A stretch of DNA of 64,000 nt from Polaribacter sp. Hel_I_88 (GCF_000687935.1 NZ_JHZZ01000001.1:682001-746000); one strand, 5' to 3'. Positions 36,901-43,801 are shown, counted from the stretch's first letter. The notes: a model not told the origin generated them from the sequence alone. Numbers and translations: made by a program.

Positions 36901-38557
36901 TACACCAAGAGCTGGATTTACAGGAGTTGATTCATTTGGTTATATAATAACAGATGGCAATGGAGATGGATCTTCAGCGACAGTAACAGTAACTGTAACA
37001 GCAGCTACTGTAAATATTTCAGCAGTAGCAGATACAGCAAATGCAGTTCAAGGTAGTAATGATGTCGTTGTTATCGACGTTTTAACAAATGATACCTATG
37101 GTTCTGCAAATCCGCATGCAACAGAAGCTTTAACGTTAAATTCACCAACAGCAACAAGTACAGAGGGAGCAACTTTATCAGTAGTCAATGGAAAAATCGG
37201 TTATGTAGCCTCAGCAACATTTGCAGGTCCAACAGATACTTTTGATTATACAATTAAAGATGTAAACAATGTAACATCAACAGCTACAGTAACAGTAACA
37301 ATAGGTGCAGCAGATTCAGTAAATGGAGTTCCTTCTGCTAAAGCAGATTCATTCTCAGTAGTTCAAAATACCATAATGTCCTTAGCTGTCTTAGCAAACA
37401 ATGGTTCAGGAATTGATACGTATGGTACAGATGGAGCACATCCAACTGGAGCATTAACTTTTATCAATGGTACAACTTCATCAAAGAGTGTGAAGCAAAT
37501 AGAAAGTGGAAGTACTGTAAACAATATTGTTGTGAATGGAAATGTTATAGAATATACTCCAGTAACAGGCTTTACAGGATCAGATAGTTTTTATTACATG
37601 ATTACTGATGGTAGTGGAGATACTTCAATTGCTCAAGTAATGATTACAGTAACAGAGGTAGCATCACCAACCGCAAATGATGATGCAGCAACTGTAGCTG
37701 CTGGAACAACAGCAGTAACAACGATTGATGTATTAGCAAATGATAGTTTTGGTTCAGATGGTCCAGGAGCTACTCCATTAGCAATTACGAATGTAAATGG
37801 AAGTACATCTACACTAAATATTGTTAATAATAAAGTAACTTATATTCCTGATGCAACATTAGTAGATGGAAACACAGAAACTATTCAATATACCATCACT
37901 GATGGAAGTGGAGATATAGCAACAGCTGAAATTACAATTACGATAGGAGCTGGTGCTAGTACAAACGATACACCAACAGCTAAAGATGATGCAGTAACAG
38001 TAGTAGCAAATAGTATAGACAATGACATCTTTATCTTATTAAATAATGGAAATGGAGCAGATGATTATGGAGCAGATGGAGCACATCCAAATCATCCAAT
38101 ATCACCATTACCAGGAGCAACAGATATAGGAGGTACATTAGTATTAGATGGTAACAAAGTAGTTTATACACCAAAAGCAAACTTTACAGGAGTAGATACT
38201 TTTAACTATACAATTACAGATGGAAATGGAGATTCGGATACAGCAACTGTAACTATAACTGTTGCAGTAGCTAAAAACTCAACAGATGACTTTAACAGTT
38301 CTCAAATCAAAGAGTTACAAGTATCACCAAATCCAACAAGTGGAAACATAAATGTAAGACTTTATAGTGCAAATTCAGAACAAGCTACTATAATACTATT
38401 TGATGTAACAGGTAAAGTAGTTTATAAAAGTAGACAAAATCTTACAGAAGGAAATAATACATTTAACTTTAATATACTCTCTAAATCAGGTATTTTATTA
38501 TTAAAAGTATATACTGATAAAACGAATTTTGGAACAAAAAAGGTAATTATAAAATAA
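30977..38557 (+). CDS. Giant T9SS surface protein: FG-GAP propeller and Ig-like repeats
   Basis: A 2526-residue protein. Order: signal peptide (cleavage near NISAQ); seven FG-GAP-like repeats (residues about 27-395; e.g. FGYSVSISGDKAIVGAP, SGSAYVFSF), enough for one integrin-type propeller; a bacterial Ig-like domain; three 100-residue Ig-like units (AGYSVSIDQS); three HYR/DUF5011-like domains (NPQTIEVHSPYSEL); a threefold-repeated 422-residue block of four Big_9/tandem-95-like domains (ANDDAATVAAGTTAV, YTITDGSGD); and a type A sorting domain (SPNPTSGNINVRL to the end). Its sorting domain is similar to that of the first giant protein. It is likely a cell-surface adhesin with calcium-binding Asp-rich loops. 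An IS element sits 29 bases after the stop. Confidence 0.93.
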   Translation: MKKQLFFIVAFIFALNISAQNWDEIIKKTASDGAANDQFGYSVSISGDKAIVGAPDDDDNGSNSGSAYVFSFVNNNWVEEAKLTASDGAADDYFGWSVTISGNRAVIGARLADGYIGAAYVFSFVNNSWVEEAKLTASDGTSGDYFGASSAFSGDRVIVGAYNANTFFGAAYIFNYVNNSWVQEAKLTASDGASSDNFGYSVAISGDKAIVGSLGDDDDGTDSGSAYIYNVASGSWIEEAKITATDAAQSDLFGWSVAISGDKAIVGANRNDDGGQDSGSAYVFSFVNNNWTQEAKLIASDDGPDKQFGNSVAIEGNKAIIGAHYDDVNATNSGSAYIFSFSNNIWQEVTKITPSDGAQFSYFGFDVDISGDKAIVGARFDAGIAPSSGSVYFFGELPPDSTPPVISGVTMESNNITNTLAKVGDQITLSFSADESINPPTVQIAGITSTTVTNTNGNNWTATITVAGNSAEGAATFLISNISDTATNTASNVDAVSSGSAVIIDNTAPAGYSVSIDQSPINAANNQAVSFTFAGAEVGSTYNYTLNSNNGGTPVIGTGTIATATDQISGIDLSGLSDGIITLSVTLTDTTGNTGGAVTDTESIDVTVPAGYSVSIDQSSIYAANDEAVSFTFIGAEIGSTYNYTLNSNNGGTPVTGTGTIATATDQISGIDLSGLSDGIITLSITLTDTAGNTGGAVTDTESKDATVPTGYSVSIDQSPINVGNNEAVSFTFAGAEVGLTYNYTLNSNNGGASVTGTGTIAAATDQISGIDLSGLSDGIITLSVTLTDTAGNTGGAVTDTESKDATAPVITLLLDNPQTIEVHSPYSELNATASDNIDGDISGNISIDISNVNMAFVGSYTVTYNVSDAAGNPATQVERTVDVVDTTKPVIALVGVNPQRIEYNEVYTELAATATDNYDDDIALTATISIDASAAVAGSSDGNTFGTLGTYPVYYNVTDANNNIADTATRDVIVEDTTKPLLTLIDDNPQIIEIIGGNTAVYVELGATASDEYDVDVDDTDIVIDASAVTNNLDTVGCYPVTYTVTDASGNTRIRTRIVFVLEPGKPWAKNDSHTVNQDSQNNMLTIIGNDSYGTDGANPNHPISISGTYTDNGAKIDLVGNQVQYTPRAGFTGVDTFGYTITDDNGDGSGDGSSATVTVTVTAATVNISAVADTANAVQGSNDVVVIDVLTNDTYGSANPHATEALTLNSPTATSTEGATLSVVNGKIGYVASATFAGPTDTFDYTIKDVNNVTSTATVTVTIGAADSVNGVPSAKADSFSVVQNTIMSLAVLANNGSGIDTYGTDGAHPTGALTFINGTTSSKSVKQIESGSTVNNIVVNGNVIEYTPVTGFTGSDSFYYMITDGSGDTSIAQVMITVTEVASPTANDDAATVAAGTTAVTTIDVLANDSFGSDGPGATPLAITNVNGSTSTLNIVNNKVTYIPDAALVDGATETIQYTITDGSGDIATAEITITIGAGASTNDTPTAKDDAVTVAQDSSDNVISILLDNGNGADDYGIDLANANHPISLSAFFTDNGGELELVGQTVLYTPRAGFTGVDSFGYIITDGNGDGSSATVNVTVTAATVNISAVADTANAVQGSNDVVIINVLANDTYGSAGAHPTQALTLNSPTATSTEGATLSVVNGKIGYVASATFAGSTDTFDYTIKDVNNVTSTATVTVTIGSADSVNGVPSAKADSFSVVQNTMTSLAVLANNGSGIDTYGTDGAHPTGALTFINGTTSSKSVKQIESGSTVNNIVVNGNVIEYTPVTGFTGSDSFYYMITDGSGDTSIAQVMITVTEVASPTANDDAATVAAGTTAVTTIDVLANDSFGSDGPGATPLAITNVNGSTSTLNIVNNKVTYIPEATLVDGNTETIQYTITDGSGDIETAEITITIGAGASTNDTPTAKDDAVTVAQDSSDNVISILLDNGNGADDYGIDLANANHPISLSAFFTDNGGELELVGQTVLYTPRAGFTGVDSFGYIITDGNGDGSSATVTVTVTAATVNISAVADTANAVQGSNDVVVIDVLTNDTYGSANPHATEALTLNSPTATSTEGATLSVVNGKIGYVASATFAGPTDTFDYTIKDVNNVTSTATVTVTIGAADSVNGVPSAKADSFSVVQNTIMSLAVLANNGSGIDTYGTDGAHPTGALTFINGTTSSKSVKQIESGSTVNNIVVNGNVIEYTPVTGFTGSDSFYYMITDGSGDTSIAQVMITVTEVASPTANDDAATVAAGTTAVTTIDVLANDSFGSDGPGATPLAITNVNGSTSTLNIVNNKVTYIPDATLVDGNTETIQYTITDGSGDIATAEITITIGAGASTNDTPTAKDDAVTVVANSIDNDIFILLNNGNGADDYGADGAHPNHPISPLPGATDIGGTLVLDGNKVVYTPKANFTGVDTFNYTITDGNGDSDTATVTITVAVAKNSTDDFNSSQIKELQVSPNPTSGNINVRLYSANSEQATIILFDVTGKVVYKSRQNLTEGNNTFNFNILSKSGILLLKVYTDKTNFGTKKVIIK
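32501..33400 (+). repeat. Three tandem 300-bp Ig-like coding repeats
   Basis: The sequence encoding GYSVSIDQS begins at about 32507, 32807 and 33107, an exact 300-bp period. Units are nearly identical (QISGIDLSGLSDGIITLS in all three), pointing to recent tandem duplication. Confidence 0.92.
34472..38269 (+). repeat. Three tandem 1266-bp coding blocks
   Basis: Landmark GCTACTGTAAATAT occurs at 34472, 35738 and 37004, an exact 1266-bp (422-codon) period. Each block has four Ig-like domains. Blocks 1 and 3 share variants absent from block 2 (for example the VLTNDTYGSANPHATEAL coding stretch). The end of block 3 diverges before the sorting domain. Confidence 0.93.
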
Positions 38558-38649
38558 AAAATATCATACTAAGTTTTTTAAAAAAAGAGGCTGTCTGAAA
38601 AGGCAGTCTTTTTTTTTGCAAATTTTTAAAGAATTTCGTATTTTTAAGA

Positions 38650-40188
38650 ATGAGCAGAAAAGTTGTTTTTAAGACTTACACTCAAGATCAGTTGAGTCTT
38701 TTACCTCCCAGTTATGATGATTTAGTTCCAAAGAATCATCCAGTTCGTATTGTTAATACGATTATAGACCATGTAGATATTAGTAAATTAGAAGAGAGTT
38801 ATAAAGGTGGAGGCACCTCAAGCTATCACCCAAGAATGTTGCTAAAAATATTAATTTATGCTTATTTACGTAATTTATATTCTTCAAGAAAAATAGAACA
38901 AGCTTTATCAGAGAACATCCATTTTATGTGGTTAAGTGGACAAAACAAACCTGATCATAACACAATTAATGATTTTAGAGGTAAAAGACTTCAAGAACAT
39001 TTCAAGCCCATATTCCATCAAGTAGTTTTACTGCTTGTTGAGCAAGGAGTTATCAGTTTAAAAGATATTTTTGTAGATGGTACTAAAATAGAAGCCAATG
39101 CAAATCGCTATACTTTTGTTTGGGGTAAATCTATTAAAACCAGTAAAACTCGCATTGAAAAACAGTTGAAAGAGCTTTGGTCTTATGTAGAGAAGGTTTA
39201 CAAAGAGGAACAACATATACCCAATACACCAGATTTTGAGCAGATAAATGCGGAGCAAGTTGAAGCTACAATTGATAAAATAAATGAAGTTTTACAAGGC
39301 AAAGTAATTGATAAAAAAGTAAAGCAGAAGCTGAATTATGCCAAGAAAAACTGGCCAGCTAATTTAGCGAAATATGAAAAACAAGAAGCTATTTTACAGG
39401 GTAGAAATAGTTATAGTAAAACTGATAATGACGCTACTTTTATGCGAATGAAAGATGATCATATGCAAAATGGACAACTCAAACCTGCCTATAATATACA
39501 AGCCTCTACCAACAATCAATACCTTACCAATTACACTTTAGCACAAACCACAGCAGACACCACTACTTTAAAAGAACACCTTAACAATCATATCGAAAAT
39601 TATGACCAAACTCCAGAGACGCTCACAGCAGATGCAGGCTATGGAAGTGAAGAAAATTATACAGATTTAGAAGATAAAGAAATTACCGCTTTTGTAAAAT
39701 ACAATTACTTCCATAAAGAGCAATTAGATAAAAAAAGAGGAAAAACAAATCCTTTCCATCCTAATGAATTACATTATAATAGAGAGAAAGATCTTTATTA
39801 CTGTCCTATAGGACAAGAAATGAAACTTATAGATACTTATAAAAGAAATACTAAGAACGGATTTATCCAAGAAATACACAGATACCAAGCACAAAACTGT
39901 AAAGGTTGCCCTTTAAGAACACTATGTCATAAATCAAAAACAAATCGAGTTATAGAAAGGAATTATAATTTAATACGATTAAAATCAAAAGCTAAAATAT
40001 TACTCAACTCTGAACAAGGCATTGCAAAGCGAAAACAACGCTGTTGGGATGTAGAAGCTGTTTTTGGAAATATCAAACAAAACATGAACTTTAAACGATT
40101 TATGCTAAGAGGAACACGTAAAGTAAATGTTGAAATAGGGCTAATTGCAATGGCACATAACTTAAAAAAGTACAGTTTAACTATTTAG
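38650..40188 (+). CDS. IS1182-family transposase
   Basis: A 512-residue DDE transposase, full length and open. N terminus VFKTYTQDQLSLLPPSYDDL and the helical DUF772-like region (HPRMLLKILIYAYL, PDHNTINDFR) are typical. Catalytic residues fall in DIFVDGTKIEANANRY (first Asp), TADAGYGSEENY (second Asp) and WDVEAVFGNIKQNMNF (Glu). A C-x2-C-type cluster (CKGCPLRTLC) precedes the last motif, as in other IS1182 members. It appears intact; activity may be limited by the IS inserted in the right end of its element. Confidence 0.93.
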   Translation: MSRKVVFKTYTQDQLSLLPPSYDDLVPKNHPVRIVNTIIDHVDISKLEESYKGGGTSSYHPRMLLKILIYAYLRNLYSSRKIEQALSENIHFMWLSGQNKPDHNTINDFRGKRLQEHFKPIFHQVVLLLVEQGVISLKDIFVDGTKIEANANRYTFVWGKSIKTSKTRIEKQLKELWSYVEKVYKEEQHIPNTPDFEQINAEQVEATIDKINEVLQGKVIDKKVKQKLNYAKKNWPANLAKYEKQEAILQGRNSYSKTDNDATFMRMKDDHMQNGQLKPAYNIQASTNNQYLTNYTLAQTTADTTTLKEHLNNHIENYDQTPETLTADAGYGSEENYTDLEDKEITAFVKYNYFHKEQLDKKRGKTNPFHPNELHYNREKDLYYCPIGQEMKLIDTYKRNTKNGFIQEIHRYQAQNCKGCPLRTLCHKSKTNRVIERNYNLIRLKSKAKILLNSEQGIAKRKQRCWDVEAVFGNIKQNMNFKRFMLRGTRKVNVEIGLIAMAHNLKKYSLTI

Positions 40189-40271
40189 AAAAACTATACT
40201 TTTTTTAAATCTGAGTATTTTTTAAATCATTCTTAAAAAATCGCAAGAAAAAATTAACAAAATAAAAAATC

Positions 40272-40293
40272 GCCTAAAAAATGCTTTTTAGGC
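40272..40293. repeat. Hairpin at the nested-IS insertion point
   Basis: GCCTAAAAA and TTTTTAGGC pair perfectly around a 4-base ATGC loop. The right arm includes the left copy of the target duplication (CTTTTTAG, 40284-40291) and the first two bases of the inner IS. The original target was already a hairpin (CTAAAAA/TTTTTAG). Confidence 0.8.
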
Positions 40294-40353
40294 ACTTTCA
40301 GAATTAAATAAACACTTGTTTATCAGTTAAATAAGTTGTATTTTAGATAAACC

Positions 40354-40393
40354 AAACCCCGTAAATAGGCAAAAAGCCTAAAAAACGGGGTTT
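40354..40393 (+). terminator. Two-storey hairpin before the inner transposase gene
   Basis: AAACCCCGT pairs with ACGGGGTTT (40354-40362 with 40385-40393), enclosing a second stem TAGGC/GCCTA with an AAAAA loop, followed by T residues. It ends 15 bases before the transposase ATG. It would stop read-through transcription entering the IS or hide the start codon, a known way for IS elements to limit outside activation. Confidence 0.75.
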
Positions 40394-40408
40394 TTCTTTT
40401 TTACAAAT

Positions 40409-41764
40409 ATGAAAATACGAAGAATTTCTGACTTCCAGTACTCTTTTTCTTTTTTATCCTCTACAGAGGAATTAGAAAAATTCAAAGCACGTTTTTTAAT
40501 GTCTGATTTAGGTAAAATTTACAGTGCAATTCCTTGGAAAAATTTAGTCAAATCATTTAAAATTACAGAAGCTATCAAAGGACCAGACTGTATTTTTAGC
40601 CCTCAAGGAAAATTAGGTTTAATGTTTTTAAAACATTATGCTTGTTGTTCTGATAAGCGTTTGATTGAGCAGTTGAATTCCAATTATAATTATCAGTTTT
40701 TTTGTGGTATTTATTTAGGATTTGATACCCTTGAAAACTATAAAATAGTGAGTCAAATACGTTGCGAATTAGCTGCTGATTTAAACATTAGTTCAACAGA
40801 AAAAATACTATTTAATTATTGGAGTAAATATATTGATGAACAAGAAAAAGCAACAACAGATGCCACTTGTTATGAGAGTGAAGTTCGCTATCCAACAGAT
40901 CAAAAACTATTGAAAGAATCTGTTGACTGGTGCTATAAACAAATGAAGATAATTTGTAAATCTTTATGTGTAAAACTTCCTAGAACCAAATACTTGAAAT
41001 GGTCAAAAAGATATGTTGGTTATAGTAAAATGCGAAGAAAAACAACAAAGAAAAGAACCTCCATAACAAGAGCTTTTTTAAAACTATTACGCAAATTATT
41101 AGCGGAGATTAAAACTCTTGAAAAACAACATTATTTTACAATGCCAAATCGTTTTTATAAAACACTAAATACAGTAAAAAAAATATTCTCACAACAGTAT
41201 TTACTGTTTGAGAAAGGAGAAAAACCAAAGAATAGAATCGTAAGCATAAGCAAAGATTACTTACGTCCAATAGTGAGAGGAAAAGAGATAAAAAAAGTAG
41301 AATTTGGGGCAAAAGTAAACAAACTTCAAATTGATGGAATTAACTTTATACAGAAAATAAGTTTTGATAACTTTAATGAAGGGACACAATTTAAAAATAC
41401 AGTTTATAAGGCACAAGGATTAACCAATAGGAAAATTAAAATACTTGGTGCAGATGCTATTTATGCAACGAATAAGAACAGAGTTTTTGCAACTTCAAAC
41501 CATATACAAACAGACTTCAAACCTAAAGGAAGACCTTCAAAGCATCATAAAGAGCAAAAAAAGCTCAAAAAAATGATTACCAAAGAAAGAGCTTCTAGAT
41601 TAGAGGGGGGTTTTGGTAAAGAAAAGGAACATTATCATCTAAAAAAGATAAAAGCGAAAACCAAACCAACAGAAATACTTTGGATATTCTTTGGTATTCA
41701 TACTGCAAATTGCCTTGAAATTGGCAGAAGAATGCAAAATCAAATTTTACAAAAAGTAGCCTAA
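40409..41764 (+). CDS. DDE transposase of the inner IS (IS5/IS1182-like superfamily)
   Basis: A 451-residue transposase, apparently intact. The N-terminal helical region (KLGLMFLKHYACCSDKRLIE) is DUF772-like. The probable DDE residues are Asp in TTDATCYESEVRYPTD, Asp in LGADAIYATNKNR and Glu in SRLEGGFGKEKEHYHLKK. The D-A-T-x-Y-E-S-x-V-R-Y-P-T-D stretch matches a group of Bacteroidota transposases usually left unclassified or placed near IS5. A long basic insertion (RRKTTKKRTS) follows the first Asp. The IS family remains unresolved. Confidence 0.85.
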   Translation: MKIRRISDFQYSFSFLSSTEELEKFKARFLMSDLGKIYSAIPWKNLVKSFKITEAIKGPDCIFSPQGKLGLMFLKHYACCSDKRLIEQLNSNYNYQFFCGIYLGFDTLENYKIVSQIRCELAADLNISSTEKILFNYWSKYIDEQEKATTDATCYESEVRYPTDQKLLKESVDWCYKQMKIICKSLCVKLPRTKYLKWSKRYVGYSKMRRKTTKKRTSITRAFLKLLRKLLAEIKTLEKQHYFTMPNRFYKTLNTVKKIFSQQYLLFEKGEKPKNRIVSISKDYLRPIVRGKEIKKVEFGAKVNKLQIDGINFIQKISFDNFNEGTQFKNTVYKAQGLTNRKIKILGADAIYATNKNRVFATSNHIQTDFKPKGRPSKHHKEQKKLKKMITKERASRLEGGFGKEKEHYHLKKIKAKTKPTEILWIFFGIHTANCLEIGRRMQNQILQKVA

Positions 41765-41840
41765 ATTTTTAAAATAAAAATTAAAAACACAGGATAACTA
41801 TGCAATAAGGTTACTGCGAAACATAAAAAAGGTATATAAA

Positions 41841-41884
41841 TTAAAAAAGTGATAGAAAATTATAATTTTCTATCACTTTTTTAA
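41841..41884. terminator. 44-bp perfect palindrome at the IS right side
   Basis: A fully symmetric sequence with half-site TTAAAAAAGTGATAGAAAAT plus TA at the centre. It lies 76 bases after the inner transposase stop and 37 bases before the IS end. As RNA it forms a very long hairpin ending in T residues in either direction, so it is a likely bidirectional terminator of the IS. Confidence 0.85.
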
Positions 41885-41938
41885 AATAATTTTCAAAAAA
41901 TTAAACTACTTCTGAAAGTGCCTTTTTAGACGACCTCT

Positions 41939-41971
41939 TTTTTTTACTCTTTTTTTACTCTTTTTTTACTC
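41939..41971. repeat. Three copies of an 11-bp repeat (TTTTTTTACTC)
   Basis: Perfect tandem copies directly outside the right end of the IS1182 element and 35 bases before the end of era. They may be slippage products at the T run flanking the insertion. Confidence 0.9.
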
Positions 41972-42005
41972 TAATTTAATTCATAATTAACCTTTAAGGA
42001 GGCTT

Positions 42006-42890
42006 TTAACTTTGATTATAACCAAAACGTTTTAGTTGATTTTTATCGCTTCTCCAGTTTTTATTTACTTTTACATACAGTTCAATAAAAACTTTTTTAT
42101 CAAAAAACTTTTCTAAATCTTTTCTTGCTTCTGCACCAACTCTCTTCAAAGCACTTCCTTTATGACCGATGATAATTCCCTTCTGGGTTTCACGTTCTAC
42201 CATAATTATAGAGCGAATTCTAACAATATTTTCTTCCTCAATAAACTCCTCTGTTTCTACTTCTACTGAATATGGAATTTCTTTCTTATAATGCATTAGA
42301 ATTTTTTCTCTAATTTTTTCATTTACAAAAAAGCGTTCAGGCTTGTCTGTTAATTGATCCTTAGGATAAAATGCAGGACCTTCTGGCAGAAGTTCTTTTA
42401 TTTTTTCAAAAACTGCAGAAACACCAAAACCTTCTAAAGCAGAAATCACAAATACTTCTGCATTCGGTACTTTAGTTCTCCAATATTCGATTTTTTGTTC
42501 AACTTCTTCTTGAGAAGATTTATCAATTTTATTTAATAAAAGAATAATAGGGATTTCACTATGAATAATTCTTTTAAAGAAAGCTTCATTTTTTAACTCA
42601 ATCTCCCCTACTTCAACCATATAAATAAGAATATCAGCATCTTCAAAAGCAGATTTTACAAAATCCATCATAGAAGATTGCAATTCATAGGCAGGTTTTA
42701 TAATTCCTGGTGTATCAGAAAATACCACTTGATAGTTATCTTCATTAACAATTCCAAGAATTCGATGTCTTGTTGTTTGTGCTTTTGGAGTTATTATGGA
42801 GAGTTTTTCACCCACCAAAGCATTCATTAATGTAGATTTACCTACGTTAGGATTTCCTATAATATTTACAAAACCGGCTTTATGTATCAT
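42006..42890 (-). CDS. era: Ribosome-assembly GTPase Era
   Basis: A 294-residue Era of standard length that binds 16S rRNA during 30S maturation. G motifs: GNPNVGKST (G1), T in TTRHR (G2), DTPG (G3), NKID (G4), SALEG (G5). The C-terminal KH domain carries GHKGSALKRVGAEARKDLE. The start MIHKAGFVNIIGNPN fits relatives. A -7 element lies only 4 bases upstream of the ATG, so the message may be leaderless. The 3' end abuts the IS1182 element, 68 bases away. Confidence 0.96.
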   Translation of the reverse strand: MIHKAGFVNIIGNPNVGKSTLMNALVGEKLSIITPKAQTTRHRILGIVNEDNYQVVFSDTPGIIKPAYELQSSMMDFVKSAFEDADILIYMVEVGEIELKNEAFFKRIIHSEIPIILLLNKIDKSSQEEVEQKIEYWRTKVPNAEVFVISALEGFGVSAVFEKIKELLPEGPAFYPKDQLTDKPERFFVNEKIREKILMHYKKEIPYSVEVETEEFIEEENIVRIRSIIMVERETQKGIIIGHKGSALKRVGAEARKDLEKFFDKKVFIELYVKVNKNWRSDKNQLKRFGYNQS

Positions 42891-42894
42891 ATTA

Positions 42895-42902
42895 CAAAGA
42901 TA
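42895..42902 (-). promoter_or_regulatory. -7 promoter element of era (TATCTTTG)
   Basis: Identical octamer to those before der and at the left window edge. It ends 4 bases before the era ATG, which places transcription start at or next to the start codon. Confidence 0.55.
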
Positions 42903-42958
42903 ATTCCTTTTTACTTTTGATTATATTTTAGAGTATTAAAAAATAATTAAAATAAAGC

Positions 42959-42990
42959 TTGGAAATTCGTTTCATTGTTTTGTATCTTTG
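42959..42990 (+). promoter_or_regulatory. Promoter of tRNA-fMet
   Basis: TTG at 42959-42961, a 21-base spacer and TATCTTTG at 42983-42990 match the Bacteroidota promoter pattern (TTG, 19-21 bases, TAnnTTTG). The tRNA begins about 70 bases downstream, so a 5' leader must be removed. Confidence 0.65.
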
Positions 42991-43061
42991 CAGTCCAATA
43001 ATTTAAGCGAAATTATGAATCGCAAAGTTAATAGCTAAATTTAAATAATTGGAACACAAAT

Positions 43062-43134
<73 letters not shown>

Positions 43135-43139
43135 CTAAT

Positions 43140-43171
43140 AACCTAACTCTTAGTTGAGTTAGGTTTTTTTT
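43140..43171 (+). terminator. Rho-independent terminator of tRNA-fMet
   Basis: A 10-bp perfect stem AACCTAACTC/GAGTTAGGTT with a 6-base loop and a following run of eight T, five bases after the tRNA. Confidence 0.93.
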
Positions 43172-43213
43172 GTGCGCTAAATTCAGCTATACTGGATCAA
43201 CGGATCAAGGGAT

Positions 43214-43251
43214 GGATCAACACCAAAAGTTGGGATCAACACCAAAAGTTG
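43214..43251. repeat. Two direct 19-bp repeats (GGATCAACACCAAAAGTTG)
   Basis: Two perfect, adjacent copies at 43214-43232 and 43233-43251, with further GGATCAA fragments just upstream (from 43195). They lie 14 bases beyond the end of the transposase remnant and probably belong to the end of that decayed insertion sequence. Confidence 0.85.
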
Positions 43252-43264
43252 TGGGATTTTAAAA

Positions 43265-43617
43265 TTACGCATAAATATTAGTTAGTCTAAAAAGGAAGAA
43301 TTCTATATTTCTAACGCCTCTAAACTGGGCTCTAAAAGCTTTAATTTTAGCATTAAAAGATTCAGCTGAAGCGTTTGTACTTCTGTTATCAAAGTAGTTT
43401 AGAATATTTTTATAGTGAATTGACATTGTTCTAGCAATACTATTAAAACTTTTAAACTGTGCTTGTCTTACTTTCTCATCCCATTTAGCAAGTCTAGTTA
43501 AAGCTGAAGTTTTGTCCTTTTTTTGACTGTAAATCCACGCTAAATTTTAGTATAGCTTGTAAGCTCTATATCTTTACTGAACAACTTTTGAATTTGATCC
43601 AAAGAAAGTCTAACCTA
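43265..43617 (-). pseudogene. Transposase remnant (ISL3-like C terminus)
   Basis: From about 43550 down to the TAA at 43267-43265 the minus strand encodes a transposase C terminus: AWIYSQKKDKTSALTRLAKW, HYKNILNYFDNRSTNASAES, then FNAKIKAFRAQFRGVRNIEF and FLFRLTNIYA. This is the conserved tail of ISL3-type DDE transposases. Upstream, an in-frame TAA and a frame change (fragment RLSLDQIQKLFSKDIEL) show decay, and the rest of the gene is missing. It is wedged between tRNA-fMet and tRNA-Asp. Confidence 0.8.
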
Positions 43618-43634
43618 AATATTATACAAACGAA

Positions 43635-43663
43635 AAAAGCTCTTCAAAAAATGAAGAGCTTTT
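43635..43663 (-). terminator. Terminator of tRNA-Asp
   Basis: A 12-bp perfect stem (AAAAGCTCTTCA/TGAAGAGCTTTT, 5-base loop) directly behind the tRNA on the minus strand, followed by T residues. It may work in both directions. Confidence 0.88.
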
Positions 43664-43665
43664 CG

Positions 43666-43740
43666 CGGTCTGGACGGGACTCGAACCCGCGACCTCCTGC
43701 GTGACAGGCAGGCATTCTAACCAGCTGAACTACCAAACCG
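43666..43740 (-). tRNA. tRNA-Asp (GTC)
   Basis: On the minus strand a complete cloverleaf starts CGGTTTG and ends CAGACCG (one T-G pair). The anticodon arm is CTGC-CTGTCAC-GCAG, giving anticodon GTC. The T arm contains GGTTCGAGTCCC. No encoded CCA is visible. Confidence 0.96.
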
Positions 43741-43756
43741 TTGCTTTTAGCGGTTG

Positions 43757-43786
43757 CAAATATAACACACATTTTTAGATATGCAA
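43757..43786 (-). promoter_or_regulatory. Promoter of tRNA-Asp
   Basis: On the minus strand TTG (43786-43784), a 19-base spacer and TATATTTG (43764-43757) give an exact match to TTG-N19-TAnnTTTG. It lies 16 bases upstream of the mature tRNA 5' end and is the clearest promoter in the window. Confidence 0.8.
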
Positions 43787-43801
43787 ACATTAATTTAAAA
43801 A

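Larger units (their letters stand above)
40292..41921 (+). mobile_element. Nested insertion sequence with 8-bp target duplication
   Basis: The 1630-bp element is bounded by inverted repeats GCACTTTCAGAA (40292-40303) and TTCTGAAAGTGC (41910-41921). The direct repeat CTTTTTAG flanks it on both sides (40284-40291 and 41922-41929). Removing it restores a continuous right end of the IS1182 element. It carries one transposase gene, a strong hairpin before that gene and a 44-bp palindrome behind it. The exact family is not certain. Confidence 0.87.
38587..41937 (+). mobile_element. IS1182-family element interrupted by a second IS
   Basis: The left end GAGGCTGTCTGAAAAG (38587-38602) matches the reverse complement of the right end, GAGGTCGTCTAAAAAG (41922-41937), at 13 of 16 positions. 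Without the nested 1630-bp IS and its 8-bp duplication, the element is about 1713 bp with one transposase gene, a normal IS1182 size. Seven or more A residues flank both ends outside the GAGG. No target duplication of the outer element could be identified because the flanks are A/T runs. Confidence 0.82.

Noticed and set aside
38587..38618. Terminator of the second giant gene
   Set aside because: The GGCTGTCT/AGGCAGTC hairpin with T run could work as one, but it starts exactly at the left inverted repeat of the IS1182 element, so it is recorded as the IS end.
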